NCBI GenBank assembly: GCA_022570795.1
Contig: JAKUDP010000006.1
Span: 682,001 to 746,000 of the forward strand
Origin: Sphaerulina vaccinii
Lineage: Eukaryota > Ascomycota > Dothideomycetes > Mycosphaerellales > Mycosphaerellaceae
Direction: 5' to 3'
DNA length: 64,000 nucleotides
In this document: in pieces, positions 10,501-20,704 of the stretch
Numbering within the stretch: the first letter of the stretch is position 1
How the letters are laid out: each line of letters opens with the position of its first letter
The notes under the pieces: model-generated
Told to the model about the DNA's origin: nothing
What the model saw: the letters and a program-made list of their open reading frames with translations, nothing else
The model's database searches: none
Translations under genes and position numbers: made by a program

Positions 10501-11208
10501 ATCGTCGGAATGTACTGGAGAGTGCATGGGTGTATCGTGTGCCGGATCAAGCTGTTCGCCAGAACTGAAGAGCTCATAGAAGTTCGACCATGACTCCGGA
10601 ATGTTAGCAGGATCTTTCTCCAAGACAGCTCGTACGGTCATGGACTCCAGCAAATTTGCCGCTGCTTGGCTGACTTTGATCGAAATGCTAACATCACCAG
10701 CAACAATCGCTCTCGCGCCGGATGTCTTCAACATGTGGTGAACTTCTGTCGCATTCGTGACGCCACGTGGATTCAGCGGCACAAAGGGACATCGCAGGAT
10801 GGCGGCAGCCCGTAATGCCACCGCCCATTCCATGCCATTCGTGAGGAAGGTCGCAATAGGTTGTCCTCTGTGCACACCTCGCTGGCGAAGCCCATGTGCC
10901 AGAAGCTGTGCAGCGTACTGAAGCTGGCCATGCGACCAGCGCAGATATGTAGCTTGCGAGACTCCATCTTCCTGTAATCTGATCTTGGCTGGGAAATCGA
11001 TCGATACAATGTCGCGAGGCTGGTGCATGCAAATCAATGCCGGCGATTGTGCATGTTGCTCAGCGCTCTGTACTAGCAGAGTCCGTAGCCCAGGTAAAGG
11101 CTGAGGTAGAAGATGTCCATGGGCTTCTGATATGCGTGGGTCCGCTATGGGCTGCTTTCCTGTGTGGTCATAGGCAGAGTCTTTTCTGGAAGATGAGTGT
11201 CCAGTCAT
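7501..11208 (-). CDS. NRPS-like monomodular synthetase, A-T-C architecture
   Basis: A single-module nonribosomal-peptide-synthetase-like enzyme. Exons are 11208..10247, 10194..8554 and 8494..7501, with introns of 52 and 59 nt, giving 1198 residues. The adenylation domain spans about 40-590: P-loop-like FTSGTTSLPKGG near 244, NSYGATE near 382, GRYKDLIIRGGENI near 483-496, and the catalytic Lys of SSGKVRK near 577. The thiolation domain has its phosphopantetheine Ser in HDFADSITL near 636. A condensation-type domain (about 690-1190) has QHSAFDG at 864-870 instead of HHxxxDG; the second, catalytic His and the Asp are kept. The A domain resembles acyl-AMP ligases as much as amino-acid A domains, so the substrate cannot be read. 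There is no reductase or thioesterase. The start at 11208 was chosen over an upstream Met at 11364 because the domain needs no longer N-terminus. Confidence 0.88.
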
Positions 11209-11876
11209 GGCGAGGTTATTGTCGTATGTAGCCTTGCACACAGTATATGTTGTCGGATGTTCGAAGAGCCTCAGTGAGTATGCATAACTTCTCGAGGTGG
11301 CCACAAACCTCAACGGTGATATGCAGCCCACCAGAGTCGTAGGCGACGCGACCTCGGTCTGCAAATATCGTCATGTCCGATACGCGACGGTGCTGTCGAT
11401 TAGATACCATGTCAAGGATAGTGTGAGGGTGAACCGACGCCTACCGACGCCTAAGCACGCCTTACGTCTGCGGCGATACGATATTCCAGTGTGGATAACG
11501 CGCTTGTCGTGACCCGATCCAGAAGAGTAAGAACTTCTGGAGATCGTCTTGTGCTGTTCGATCGCACTCGAGAGCACCACTGTCTTGACAGGCGTAATAG
11601 CCTGCCATTGGTCCTGCATGTGATGAGTAGATGTGAGAACATGGATTGACGTCTGCAAAAGGTGCAGAACACTGTGAGGTTGATGACAAGACGATGAAGG
11701 AATCGGCAAAATAAGCATGAAAAACAAGGTGCTGATGGAACACGAAAGCGAAGCTTAAAGAGTGGAACCAGGCAAGTGCCGTAACCAATTGAAGCTCTCT
11801 TTGCGTCGGCAAATTTGACCACATTTACTGCCAGCAATGTTCTGCGCGTACAAGCCTTCTTAAGGTCATCTATGGC
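11209..11876. other. Intergenic region, no gene seen
   Basis: Promoter side of the NRPS-like gene and 3' side of the intradiol dioxygenase pseudogene. Minus-strand frames of 118-128 codons overlap here but are mutually exclusive, have no domain I recognise and are probably chance. Confidence 0.5.
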
Positions 11877-13241
11877 CTATTCAGAGGTTGTGGAGTTGTC
11901 TGTCTTGTCAGCTGAGTAACGTTAGTATCGCCATGCCTTGTTGTGCGATCCAATCAAAATGTACTTACTTGGAGACGCTGTAGTTCCGTTCTTGATCGTC
12001 GTGGTACCGATCGCCTGGTTGACACATTAGCAAGTACTGACAATTAGAGAGAGAAACAAGTGTAACATACCAAGGTGATGTAGCCAAGAACACCATTCGT
12101 ATAGTCGTAGCCGTCCAAAGGTTCGGTGTCGACGAAAGACATAGCGCCAGCTAGTATCCTGTCAGCAGAAGTCGCAGCATAATCTATACCATCGGAAACG
12201 TACATTCAATCTGCTCAGCATAGATACTGTCATCCGAGTTAGGCAGGCGCTAGATCTCAGTGTGGTTCACGTAAGGCTCTAACGCCATAACCTGTGCTGA
12301 TAGTGGCTCATCGATGAAGATCTGGCCAGTCTCGACAACTCTGCTGTGGCTGATGGTCCCATTCGAAGTCACACTCCAATCAGTGTGGACCTGGACGTGG
12401 ATGCTGAATCGATCGCTCAACGTAGAAACCAGGGAAGATCGTCTGGAAGCTGGTGTGCTCCTTGTGCATCAGTTGGCCACATGCCGCAAAGCCAAGTTGT
12501 GGTGTCTGTGTGCAAGAACTGTCGATACAAGTCAGTCGATGTTCAATTGCTTCAGTGGCAACGAGGAGCGTACTCGGAAATCGCTGTAGTTCGAAGGATC
12601 ATCGATGCCAATCTGTGAAAGAAGTGTCTCGAATGGTGTGTTGGGGTCGCGTCCTGTGTATGAAGAGTACGATCCACTGGCATTGCAGTGCTGTTGTGAT
12701 GATCAGTGATTTTGCCCACGAACATGATGATGCCAGAATTTCTCACCCAAAGACTGATCAGAGCATTCTCAAGCGGCTCACAAGTCGCCATATCGATTAC
12801 TCCAACGTCAAGTTCAAATGGAACTCCCGCTTGGTCTTGGGCCATGTCTTGCGTGAGTAGCTGGCTGGGCGGATACCAGTAAGGTCCCTGGGTGGTCTCT
12901 GGGTACAGGATGCACGAGTCGTTCTTGATGAAGTCGTATCGAGGAGCATCAGCATGAATAGTGAAGGTAGTTTCGTTTCCACGTTTCGCAAGTGCCTCTG
13001 CAGCTTGCTCTCGTTTCCGCATCTGGTGACGCTTCTACTTCATGGCGCCCACAGCGTCGGCACATCTCGCAGTCTTCTCTGATCGTTTGGCAAGTAGCCC
13101 AGAGTCTGGGTAAGCATGGCCTCCATGATGAGCTACGAACTATTAGTGTGAGCCGACCGGTTCTCGTTGTGACAACATCGACCTACCCAGGACAGATGTG
13201 CTGAGCAGCAGAGCCGCAGCCAGGACAGCAGGAGTATGCAT
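11877..13241 (-). pseudogene. Extracellular intradiol ring-cleavage dioxygenase, multiply disrupted
   Basis: Intact relatives are secreted Fe(III) dioxygenases that open catechol-type rings. Pieces occur in the right order on the minus strand: a signal peptide (MHTPAVLAAALLLSTSVL), an intron, the propeptide (MRKREQAAEALAKRG), NDSCILYPETTQGPYWYP, LENALISLW, an intron, HCNASGTYSSYTGRDPNTPF, HTDTTTWLCGMWPTD, FQTIFPGFY, then HIHVQVHTDW...VMALEPYVNHTEI, and the C-terminal GYITLAIGTTTIKNG. These cannot be joined in one frame. I see an in-frame TAG between the propeptide halves (after GAMK), a TGA after LKQLNID, frame changes before HTDTTTWL and before FQTIFPGF and again before HIHVQVH, and a TAG directly after HTEI. 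The intron signals are still recognisable, so the decay looks recent. Confidence 0.8.
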
Positions 13242-14313
13242 ATTGGAAATCCTGAAGCAAGTTGAGAAAGGCGTCAGGTCGACCTACCAGTGCTGTACCA
13301 TCGAGGTCATAAATACCACCTACTTCTACATCATTCATCGCTTACTGGCAAAGATGTTTTCTTTCGGCTGAAGTGGTCGCGGTGCATAGTAGTAGCGTGA
13401 AACTACGTTTTGCGGTATAGCTGTTTATCCTGCGGACGCCATTGCAGGCTAGCGTCATATCACAGTGGGTCTTCAGCATCACAGTGGATCCTAGGTCGGC
13501 ATCCCGAAGATCCCCTCCACGTTCACCGAGACCAATATATGGCAGTCGGAACTGTGCGCAGTAATACTCGAAGCGTGAGAGGTCCCCTGGCCGGTCATCG
13601 CTCTATCGAAGCTCGCTTGTTGGTTGAAGACGCGATCCGAGACCAAAACTCTGCGACTTAGTGTATCAGTACTTGGCAGACCCATAGCCACGGCCTACGA
13701 GATGCTCCCACGAACGATGTGCGTCGCTTGAGCCTGCCAGAGCCCACAATGTTCGAGAAGTCTTCTAGGCTCTCGTTCTCCGACCACCTTGGCACGACAC
13801 AGCGTGCTGTCGGAACCGATGAAAGGCTTCTCAGGCATCCAGATCTGCATGTGTTGGCCACAGTGGCCACTTTCGTCTGCAGCGTACTCAGCTGGAGTCA
13901 TAGCACTCTCGACGAAGTCACGAAGTTGCATCTCTTTGCCATCTCGAACGGCATTCGTGTCTATTTGGCCTAGGCATAGCCTGAATGTGACTCTTCTTGT
14001 CATGTCTTGATCTGGGATTCGTGATATTCTTGTCATCGCACAAGGCGGTCGCGCGAAACGTTTCGGGCCTTCGAGCAGCGCGCTTTGTATGTTATATCAA
14101 GTGGTGGATGATGGTGACGAGGGAGAAAAACAAGAGGACGCGTTTGAGATCGCGTCGAAGATGTCCGATGTCGCACCTGCCAAGATGATGATGCCGACTG
14201 CGGACTGACTTGTGCCAGACGGCTGCAGATGAAGACATATTAATACTGCTAAGCAGAGTTAAGAAGAAGCCTCCCTCTATATCATCACACGAGAAAAACT
14301 TGATGATGTTCCC
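13242..14313. other. Intergenic region, only unrecognised fragments
   Basis: About 1.07 kb between the dioxygenase pseudogene and the FAD monooxygenase. A minus-strand frame at 13695-14036 (113 codons) and overlapping shorter ones could be remnants of a gene, but none shows a domain or a convincing splice structure. Confidence 0.5.
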
Positions 14314-15597
14314 TCACTTCTCACCACATCGGATCTCCCCCTCCACCTCCCTCAGCGCCTCATACTCAGGCAACTGCCACTTCTCCTCGGTCTCGATCAT
14401 GAAGAACTTCACGATGATGTCGATTTTCAACCACATCAGAGCCGTAGTGATCAAGTGAAAGACCTCGATGCCAAAGCGACTCGACGGCATCAGCCATTTG
14501 AAAGCACTATTGTCCGCTCCCTTCTGCACAAGATCGATGAAAGGTCGAAAAGTCTCATCGTATGCCTTCAATGCCACTGCGATGTCCTTCGTCGATGTGG
14601 CATTCTCCTTTGGCGCGGATCTGCTGAATTCGCCGGCAAGGACGTATGCCGCGATTATAGCACAACTCGTGCCCATCCCAGAGCCACCAGGAGCGAACGC
14701 AGCATCACCTAACAAAGCCACACGACCTTGAGACCAAACATCAGACTTCACGACACCGAGACGCTCGCAATAAAAATCCTCAGAATGCTGCATAGCTTTG
14801 AGGAGTTCCGGAGCTTTCCAACCAGCATCTGCGAAGATTCCTGCAAAAGCAGCTTTCTCAGCTTCGACATCTCCTCTTGTGACTTTCTGCAAGCGCTCGT
14901 CATCCCTGTTGAGGAGGAGATAGAGTTGTCTTGTAGTGTCGTTGTGGCGACGGAGCAGGATTGTGCGCTTATCGGTGGCGATGTAGAAAGTCGCATCATA
15001 TGTCTCGCCAGGCTTGATAGGGTCTGGAAAAGTGAGATATGCCGCCGACTCGTGAAGAGAGTGCCAGACAGCAGAAGCTTGTTCGTTGCCGAGCATCATT
15101 TTTCGCGTCGAAGACCATACGCCGTCAGTGCCGACCATGAGATCGAAGGTGTCTGTTTCGCCATTCTTGAAAACTACATCGACGCCAGATCCGGTGTCTT
15201 TGTAGCTAGCCACAGACGTCCCAAAGATGTACTTGGCTCCACGTGTAGCATCGTGGATGATTCGACAGAGATCGCCCCTCATGATTTCGAATTCGGACGT
15301 GAAACTCTGTGAGCCTTTTCCGGTTTTGTTGGCGCCAAAGTAGGCTCTTTTGCGACCTGTGGAGTCGACAAATCCACCGCCTTCCTCTGGTGCAGCATGT
15401 TCCCAGAAAGCTTTTTCTAGTCCCATACGTCGTAGAACTTCTATGCCATGGCCTCGTACATCGATCTGAAGTCCTGTGGTACGCAGACTTGGGAAGTGTT
15501 CAACAACAGTAACGTTGTGGCCGAGTTTGGTGAGCCAGAAAGCCAACGATGTGCCAGCCACCCCTCCACCACTGATGAGCACCTTCATGGCAGCCAT
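14314..15597 (-). CDS. FAD-dependent monooxygenase (PHBH-like)
   Basis: A flavoprotein monooxygenase of the class A (p-hydroxybenzoate hydroxylase-like) family, single exon, 427 residues, which is the normal length. The N-terminal Rossmann motif ISGGGVAGTSLAFWL binds the ADP part of FAD. The central strand VGTDGVWSSTRK corresponds to the DG motif for FAD/NAD(P)H. The second FAD motif, GRVALLGDAAFAPGGSGMGTS (two segments), is complete. A hydrophobic C-terminal helix (HLITTALMWLKIDIIVKFF) may contact membrane or a substrate. Such enzymes hydroxylate or epoxidise aromatic, polyketide or terpenoid substrates using NAD(P)H and O2; the substrate here is unknown. It lies on the same strand as the NRPS-like gene and the Zn2Cys6 regulator, so a shared pathway is plausible. 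The start may be MAAMK or the Met three residues later. Confidence 0.88.
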   Translation of the reverse strand: MAAMKVLISGGGVAGTSLAFWLTKLGHNVTVVEHFPSLRTTGLQIDVRGHGIEVLRRMGLEKAFWEHAAPEEGGGFVDSTGRKRAYFGANKTGKGSQSFTSEFEIMRGDLCRIIHDATRGAKYIFGTSVASYKDTGSGVDVVFKNGETDTFDLMVGTDGVWSSTRKMMLGNEQASAVWHSLHESAAYLTFPDPIKPGETYDATFYIATDKRTILLRRHNDTTRQLYLLLNRDDERLQKVTRGDVEAEKAAFAGIFADAGWKAPELLKAMQHSEDFYCERLGVVKSDVWSQGRVALLGDAAFAPGGSGMGTSCAIIAAYVLAGEFSRSAPKENATSTKDIAVALKAYDETFRPFIDLVQKGADNSAFKWLMPSSRFGIEVFHLITTALMWLKIDIIVKFFMIETEEKWQLPEYEALREVEGEIRCGEK

Positions 15598-16044
15598 GGC
15601 GAAGTCCGGTATAATGGTGGCCGATTGTTAGTGTAGAAACTTGCTTGAGGTCAATGATGTTGAGGCAGCAGAAGTGAGCATGGCCGATGAGCTTGATATA
15701 TGCTTGTCCAAAGCTTAGCGAATGCCAGATGATGCGTGCTTGTAACGGTGCGCAGTTGTGCGAAAGGATGCTTAGGTCCGCAATTCAGCGAGCGGAGGTT
15801 TCGGGTCCGAGACGCGTCGCTCACCCGAGCCCTCATGGCCATCCCATTCGCCAGTAGCGCAGGCGAAACCTGATCGTATGCAGGTACACGGTAGTGACTC
15901 AAACTTGGAGGAATGATGTTGACGTGTTGTACGTGTGTCTGTCCTTTCAGTTGATTCCAGGTGACGTTGCATGGCCGACCACTTGAAGCAGATTAGCAGC
16001 TGCGCGACTGAAATGCAAGAAGCTAGTCCATGACAACGCAATAC
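15598..16044. other. Intergenic region, no gene seen
   Basis: 447 bases between the FAD monooxygenase start and the regulator stop, both on the minus strand. It should hold the monooxygenase promoter. Frames of 83-89 codons here show no family features. Confidence 0.5.
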
Positions 16045-17803
16045 TCATACGTCGAAGCCTTGAATGTCGTCCATGTCCCATCCTAGCTCCCAGTCAAACT
16101 CCATAATACCGAATTGTCCTCCACTATCTGGTTGTAGCAGATCTTTAGTGGAAGAAGCAGGCGAGTGAACTCTACTCGATACTTCCTGTAGCAGACCATA
16201 ACAGAATTGCAGGCTCTCAATCGCACTTCGCGTAATTGCGAGATCTATAGCTCGTCCTTCTGCTACGGCTTCATTTCGCGCGAGAACCATGTTCAGCACC
16301 ATATAGAGACTGACGTTGGTCTCATGTCGCCGTATCTGCTCAGCCGCGAGACCGATCACGCTGCGCAAGAGGTCTTCCTGAGGGCGTGACAACGATACTG
16401 TGCGATGAATGGTACCGTTGCGGTATCGCTCGTCAGTTTCCATCATAACTTCGACACTGATTGCAATCACTGCACTGCGAAGGCTCTCTCGGAGGAAGTT
16501 GCCTCCGAGCGTGACTAGTCTTGTGAACTCATCATCGGGCTCGAAAGATAGCATTGCCATTGCAGCTTCGAGACTGACCTTTCGTGAGTATTGGAAGGTC
16601 GGGTTTGATCTCGATGCGCTCACAAATGGACAGTGAAGAGGTAGCAGAAACCGACGGACCAGGAACTCGACCAGGTTTCGATGGAATGTTGTCGGAACGC
16701 GGTCTCTGGTATCTGGAGCAACGACGTTGTGGAGCGTGAAGGCGGCTATCAATTCTCGATGGAGTTGCAGTACTTGTGCATAATCCCAGGTCTTGTGAAG
16801 GCCGTTCAGCAGTTCCAGAATACGGAGCCGTACGGGAACTGTCTTGAATAGCAGTATCTGTAGGGTGCCGTCAGTCATTGCGTTATTGGAGTATGCCTCG
16901 ATGATTGTTGTCTGTTCTTCCAGCTGATCGTCGTCAAAGTTGGCAGGAGCCTCGACATCAAAGTCTTTAGTGCAGATTCTAGCTGGTAGAGCCATGTCTA
17001 GAGCAGTTTGCAGCTCTAGTTCCACGATAGTAACCCATAGCCGTCTTCTGATTTCAGCTTCCAGGATAGATACTTTGGGTAGGCGCTTTGGATCGCGATG
17101 TAAGTTGATCTGCATTGCACTGCTGATAATGTTGCCCATGGAAGCCCGCCCATACATAGTCCGTTCCTGCTGCGTAGACTTGGCGTGCCAAGAAGGTCAG
17201 GCAGTGTATCTGAATGCCAGTAACGGTCAAGCGAGCCTTCTCATGAGGACCAGACAGCCGAAGAGAAGTTAGTACGCAGGACATATGGTGCACGATGGCT
17301 CATACCTCCGAGCCTGTACCCATCCATTCGCTCCATCTAGGCACTCTCGTCTTGTTCAGAGCTACATCACCAGCCTTGACACCGACCTGCTGCTTCAAAA
17401 TAGTCCAGCCGTCTTGAGATGAGTCGGACACATCGGCGCGAGCTGGTTGCCCATCAACCAGTCGATGGCGGAGATCCTGGTCATGAGTACCAGAGGTGGC
17501 AGCCCCCGAGACTTGTGGCGGAGACGCTGTCGATGGAGGTCTTTGCAGCAGTCGCTCAGAGCCATTATGAGCTCCGACTCTTCCAGCCGTTGTCGAGATG
17601 ACCGCCTCGGCTGGAGTTTGCTTGGGAAATGCCTTATAAGCACAGAGTATCTTCGAAGACGTGCAGTTCTTGCATGGCTCTGTCCGGTCACACCGGATCT
17701 TGCGTCTGCGGCATTCGATACAGGACAGAGCTGGTCTTCGTCGTCGCTGTGGTTGACGCTCCATCTGCCGTTCTTCAGGTCCAGTTTGAAAGGTCCTTGT
17801 CAC
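16045..17803 (-). pseudogene. Zn2Cys6 fungal-type transcription factor with internal deletion and frameshift
   Basis: The N-terminal part (17803..17306) carries a complete binuclear zinc cluster, CIECRRRKIRCDRTEPCKNC...C, followed by a linker ending in LNKTRVPRWSEWMGTGSE. The C-terminal part (17157..16045, 370 residues) is a fungal-specific TF domain (PF04082-like: ASMGNIISSAMQINLHRDP, LWVTIVELELQTALDM). Between them the usual 100-plus residues are missing, and the bridging homologous stretch (IQIHCLTFLARQVYAAGTDYVW) is in a different frame from the following ASMGN. The shift falls near 17143-17153 in a GGGCGGG context and looks like one extra base. A GTATGA site at 17305 would allow an intron, but no acceptor restores both homologous segments. 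It is either a pseudogene, a sequencing error plus deletion, or a shortened regulator using an acceptor just upstream of the C-terminal frame. Confidence 0.7.
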
Positions 17804-18211
17804 GGAGATACTGCAGCGTCAGTCTTCTCATAGAATTGCTACTGACCCATGTGACACCGCCCCATCACTGTATTTCCAGTGATGATTGCGACAGGATGTG
17901 GAGACAAAATGCCGCGTTTCACCTCCTATGTCCGTCGGCCTCGAAGGATTCCCGAGATCGTGCTGATGCAATAGTGGAAGCACGAACGCGTCGCGCCAGT
18001 ATACCACTCGCATCCGTGTCTATACTCTTGGTCGTTGAGTTGGATGGCATCATGACAGCCCTCACCAGCATGTGCTGCCTTGTTGGTATTCAGTGAAGTA
18101 GAAGAAACAAAGATCGAGAAGGAAGTCGCGAACGAAGATCCGTGCTTAGTCATCGCTCTTGCCCTTGAACATGACTTCCAACTTTCTTGATACTAGCACA
18201 TCAAGCTCGTA
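17804..18211. other. Divergent promoter region
   Basis: 408 bases between the divergent starts of the Zn2Cys6 regulator and the Dsl1 gene. Only short unrecognised frames; it must hold both promoters and leaders. Confidence 0.6.
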
Positions 18212-20677
18212 ATGGCAGCTGGAGCACTCACGCCAGCGGTGCTGAGCTACCTCGATCATGGCGAATATCCTGAAGATGAGGACATAGCATCTGCCACCCT
18301 AGATTCGGACAAACTTGAACACATTGGCGCAGCACTCAGGAAGGAGCAAGACGAGGTGAAGAACGAAATACGTGGCCTGAGCAAGTCAACAGCTGGAGAT
18401 GTCGACACATGGATAGCACAGGCGAAGACGCTGCAGGCCGATATACTGCGGAGCAGAGAGACGGCCCGACAGATTGTGGCCCAGCATGAACAGACCAAGA
18501 CTTTGACAGCAACAGTGGACGAATCGGGGAGAAAGGTCCAGAAGTTGGAGCATGAGGTGGACGTGTATGGCGCGATTGCTGCTCGGCTGCAGATCATTAA
18601 GAATGTAAAGGGCTTGCTGGACTTGGTGCAAGATGCACTAGTCAGTGGTGATGTGGACACAGGTCTGGCTCAGCTACAAGAAGCTGAGGAAGAAGTGTCG
18701 AGCAACGAGCTTGGTGATACCCAATCTGGAGTCGGATTCATGCTCAGAGGAAGGATTGAAAGACTGCAAGACAATCTCAGAACGAACGTGCAGGAGCGTT
18801 GGGATTATGGTGTACGTGTGAGCCTCGAGGATCACAAGATTGTCATCAACGATGGGCTTGACAAGGTGATTAATGCAGCTCGCGGTCTGGGCATGTTTGA
18901 TGATCTAGTCGTCAAACTCAGCAAAGATGTTGAGCGTGCTATCTTTCGTGCTCGCCTGGCTCCTGGCAGGAATGGTAAGGTTACCGTCATCACCATCAAC
19001 GGCAAGCAGCTCTCTTGCGGCGGTTCCAGCGATGACACAAGCACGGAGACTTTGCTCAAAGACTTGCATCGATCTTTCGCGTTCTTTGCCGAGCATCTCG
19101 AACGAGACATCGCACTACCGATGTCCGAGCTACTCCTTCCGCGGATTCACACGTACCTTGAGGACGACTGGCTGGATCCAGCAGTCCCTATCGATATTGA
19201 AGACATGCCAGACTTTCAAGCTCTACTCCACGCAACTTCGTCTCTCGCCGAGCAAGTGGAAACTCTGCAGTGGCATGGCAGTAAGCTGTTACGGGACTGG
19301 GTGCAAGCAGCACCTAAGACATGGCTTACCAAACGTCGTGAAGCCGTGCTTGGCAATGTGCGCAACCTGGTCTTCTCTGGCCTGCGCGAAAGAAAGACTG
19401 TCGAGCGTGTCGAGACTCAAGTGGTCAGTAAGGAAGATCATGCTGCACTAGGAGGAGGCGGCGATGGTGGCGATGAGTGGGATAGTGCTTGGGATGATCC
19501 GGAGGAAGAACCCGCAGCCCCGAAAACCACGAATCCGACTCGAGCAGTTGACGATGAGGATATGAGCGCTTGGGACGAAGATGGCGAAGAGACTTCAGAG
19601 GCGCCTACGGAAGCACAAGCGCAAGTTTCTCAACCACTCCAAGAAGGTGACGACGAAGACGCTGCCTGGGGGTGGGACGGCGAGGACGAGCCTCCAGAAC
19701 CGCCCACACCTAAAGTCGCCAAGCCTGCAGTGCCTAATGATGCCAAGGTACCTTCAAAGCCCGCAGAACGCGAGATAACATTGCGCGAGACATATACGGT
19801 CACTGGCATTCCTGACGCCATTCTCGAGCACCTCAAGCAGACAATCGCGGACGCTCAAACACTTGCCGGCCCGGAGTATGCATCATCACCTCTAGCGCCA
19901 GCCGCTAATGGACTCTACAACCTGCCAACACAAGGCCTAGCGTTATACCGTGCGACAGCGCCGACTGCGTATGCCAAAGTCGACACAGGAAACATGCTAG
20001 TCTACAATGACGCCACTCGGCTAGCAGAACAGCTTCGTGCCTGGCAATCAGAGCAACCGACCAATCCACGCCTCAAACTCGACAATGATATCAAAGCCCT
20101 TGAGCAGTTCGCCAAAACTGCCTACAGCAACGAAATGGACTCTCAGCGGACAATTCTTCGCGACCTACTCGACGGAGCACAAGGTTTCAGCTCATGTTCA
20201 GAACAACCAGCCAAACAAGAATGCGAAGATGCAATAGAACAGACCCTCCATCGCCTCCGCGAGGTGCATCAACTCTGGCAACCTATCCTCTCCACTTCTG
20301 CCTTACTACAAAGTGTCGGCAACCTCGTATTCACCGCATCACAAAAGATCATCCGCGAAGTCGAAGATTTACCTGACATCGGCGCCAAGGATAGTGAGCA
20401 GTTGAAGATTCTTATCGATCAGTTCTCCGAGGTCAAAGATTTGTTTATGCAGGGAGAGCGCGATATGAGCTTTGTATATGTGCCCAATTGGTTCAAGCTG
20501 CAGTTCTTGGGGGAGCTTATGGTAAGCGGTCTGGTGGATATCAAGTACTTATGGAATGAGTCCGAACTGAGTCAAGAGTTTGAAGCTGAGGAGGTTGTTG
20601 GGTTGATTGAGGCGTTATTCGCTGATAGTACTATGAGGAAACAGGCTATACAGGATGTAAGGAGGGGTGGGAGATAA
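18212..20677 (+). CDS. DSL1: Dsl1/ZW10-type ER tether subunit
   Basis: A subunit of the Dsl1 (NRZ-type) complex that tethers Golgi-derived COPI vesicles at the ER. Single exon, 821 residues. The N-terminal 1-250 is helical, coiled-coil-rich and ZW10-like (VDVYGAIAARLQIIKNVKGLLDLVQDALVSGD in two halves). A disordered acidic insert at about residues 415-500 carries tryptophans in acidic context: DEWDSAWDDPEEE, SAWDEDGEE and AAWGWDGEDE. In yeast Dsl1 a comparable acidic Trp-containing loop binds coatomer, so these are probable COPI-binding motifs (family knowledge plus inference). The C-terminal third (LRDLLDGAQGF...LQSVGNLVFTASQKIIREVEDL) matches the ZW10 C-terminal region. The assignment to Dsl1 is by overall pattern, hence moderate certainty. 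Confidence 0.8.
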   Translation: MAAGALTPAVLSYLDHGEYPEDEDIASATLDSDKLEHIGAALRKEQDEVKNEIRGLSKSTAGDVDTWIAQAKTLQADILRSRETARQIVAQHEQTKTLTATVDESGRKVQKLEHEVDVYGAIAARLQIIKNVKGLLDLVQDALVSGDVDTGLAQLQEAEEEVSSNELGDTQSGVGFMLRGRIERLQDNLRTNVQERWDYGVRVSLEDHKIVINDGLDKVINAARGLGMFDDLVVKLSKDVERAIFRARLAPGRNGKVTVITINGKQLSCGGSSDDTSTETLLKDLHRSFAFFAEHLERDIALPMSELLLPRIHTYLEDDWLDPAVPIDIEDMPDFQALLHATSSLAEQVETLQWHGSKLLRDWVQAAPKTWLTKRREAVLGNVRNLVFSGLRERKTVERVETQVVSKEDHAALGGGGDGGDEWDSAWDDPEEEPAAPKTTNPTRAVDDEDMSAWDEDGEETSEAPTEAQAQVSQPLQEGDDEDAAWGWDGEDEPPEPPTPKVAKPAVPNDAKVPSKPAEREITLRETYTVTGIPDAILEHLKQTIADAQTLAGPEYASSPLAPAANGLYNLPTQGLALYRATAPTAYAKVDTGNMLVYNDATRLAEQLRAWQSEQPTNPRLKLDNDIKALEQFAKTAYSNEMDSQRTILRDLLDGAQGFSSCSEQPAKQECEDAIEQTLHRLREVHQLWQPILSTSALLQSVGNLVFTASQKIIREVEDLPDIGAKDSEQLKILIDQFSEVKDLFMQGERDMSFVYVPNWFKLQFLGELMVSGLVDIKYLWNESELSQEFEAEEVVGLIEALFADSTMRKQAIQDVRRGGR

Positions 20678-20704
20678 CGATAGCATGAGTATGGAGTATG
20701 GTCA

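Noticed and set aside
13695..14036. 113-codon minus-strand frame between the dioxygenase pseudogene and the FAD monooxygenase
   Set aside because: Possible remnant of a gene, but two other frames compete in the same place and none matches a family.
17148..17305. Explaining the regulator frame break by a second small intron (GTATGG...ATGCAG)
   Set aside because: That intron would delete the conserved ASMGNIISSAMQ segment, which clearly belongs to the TF domain, so a frameshift is more likely.
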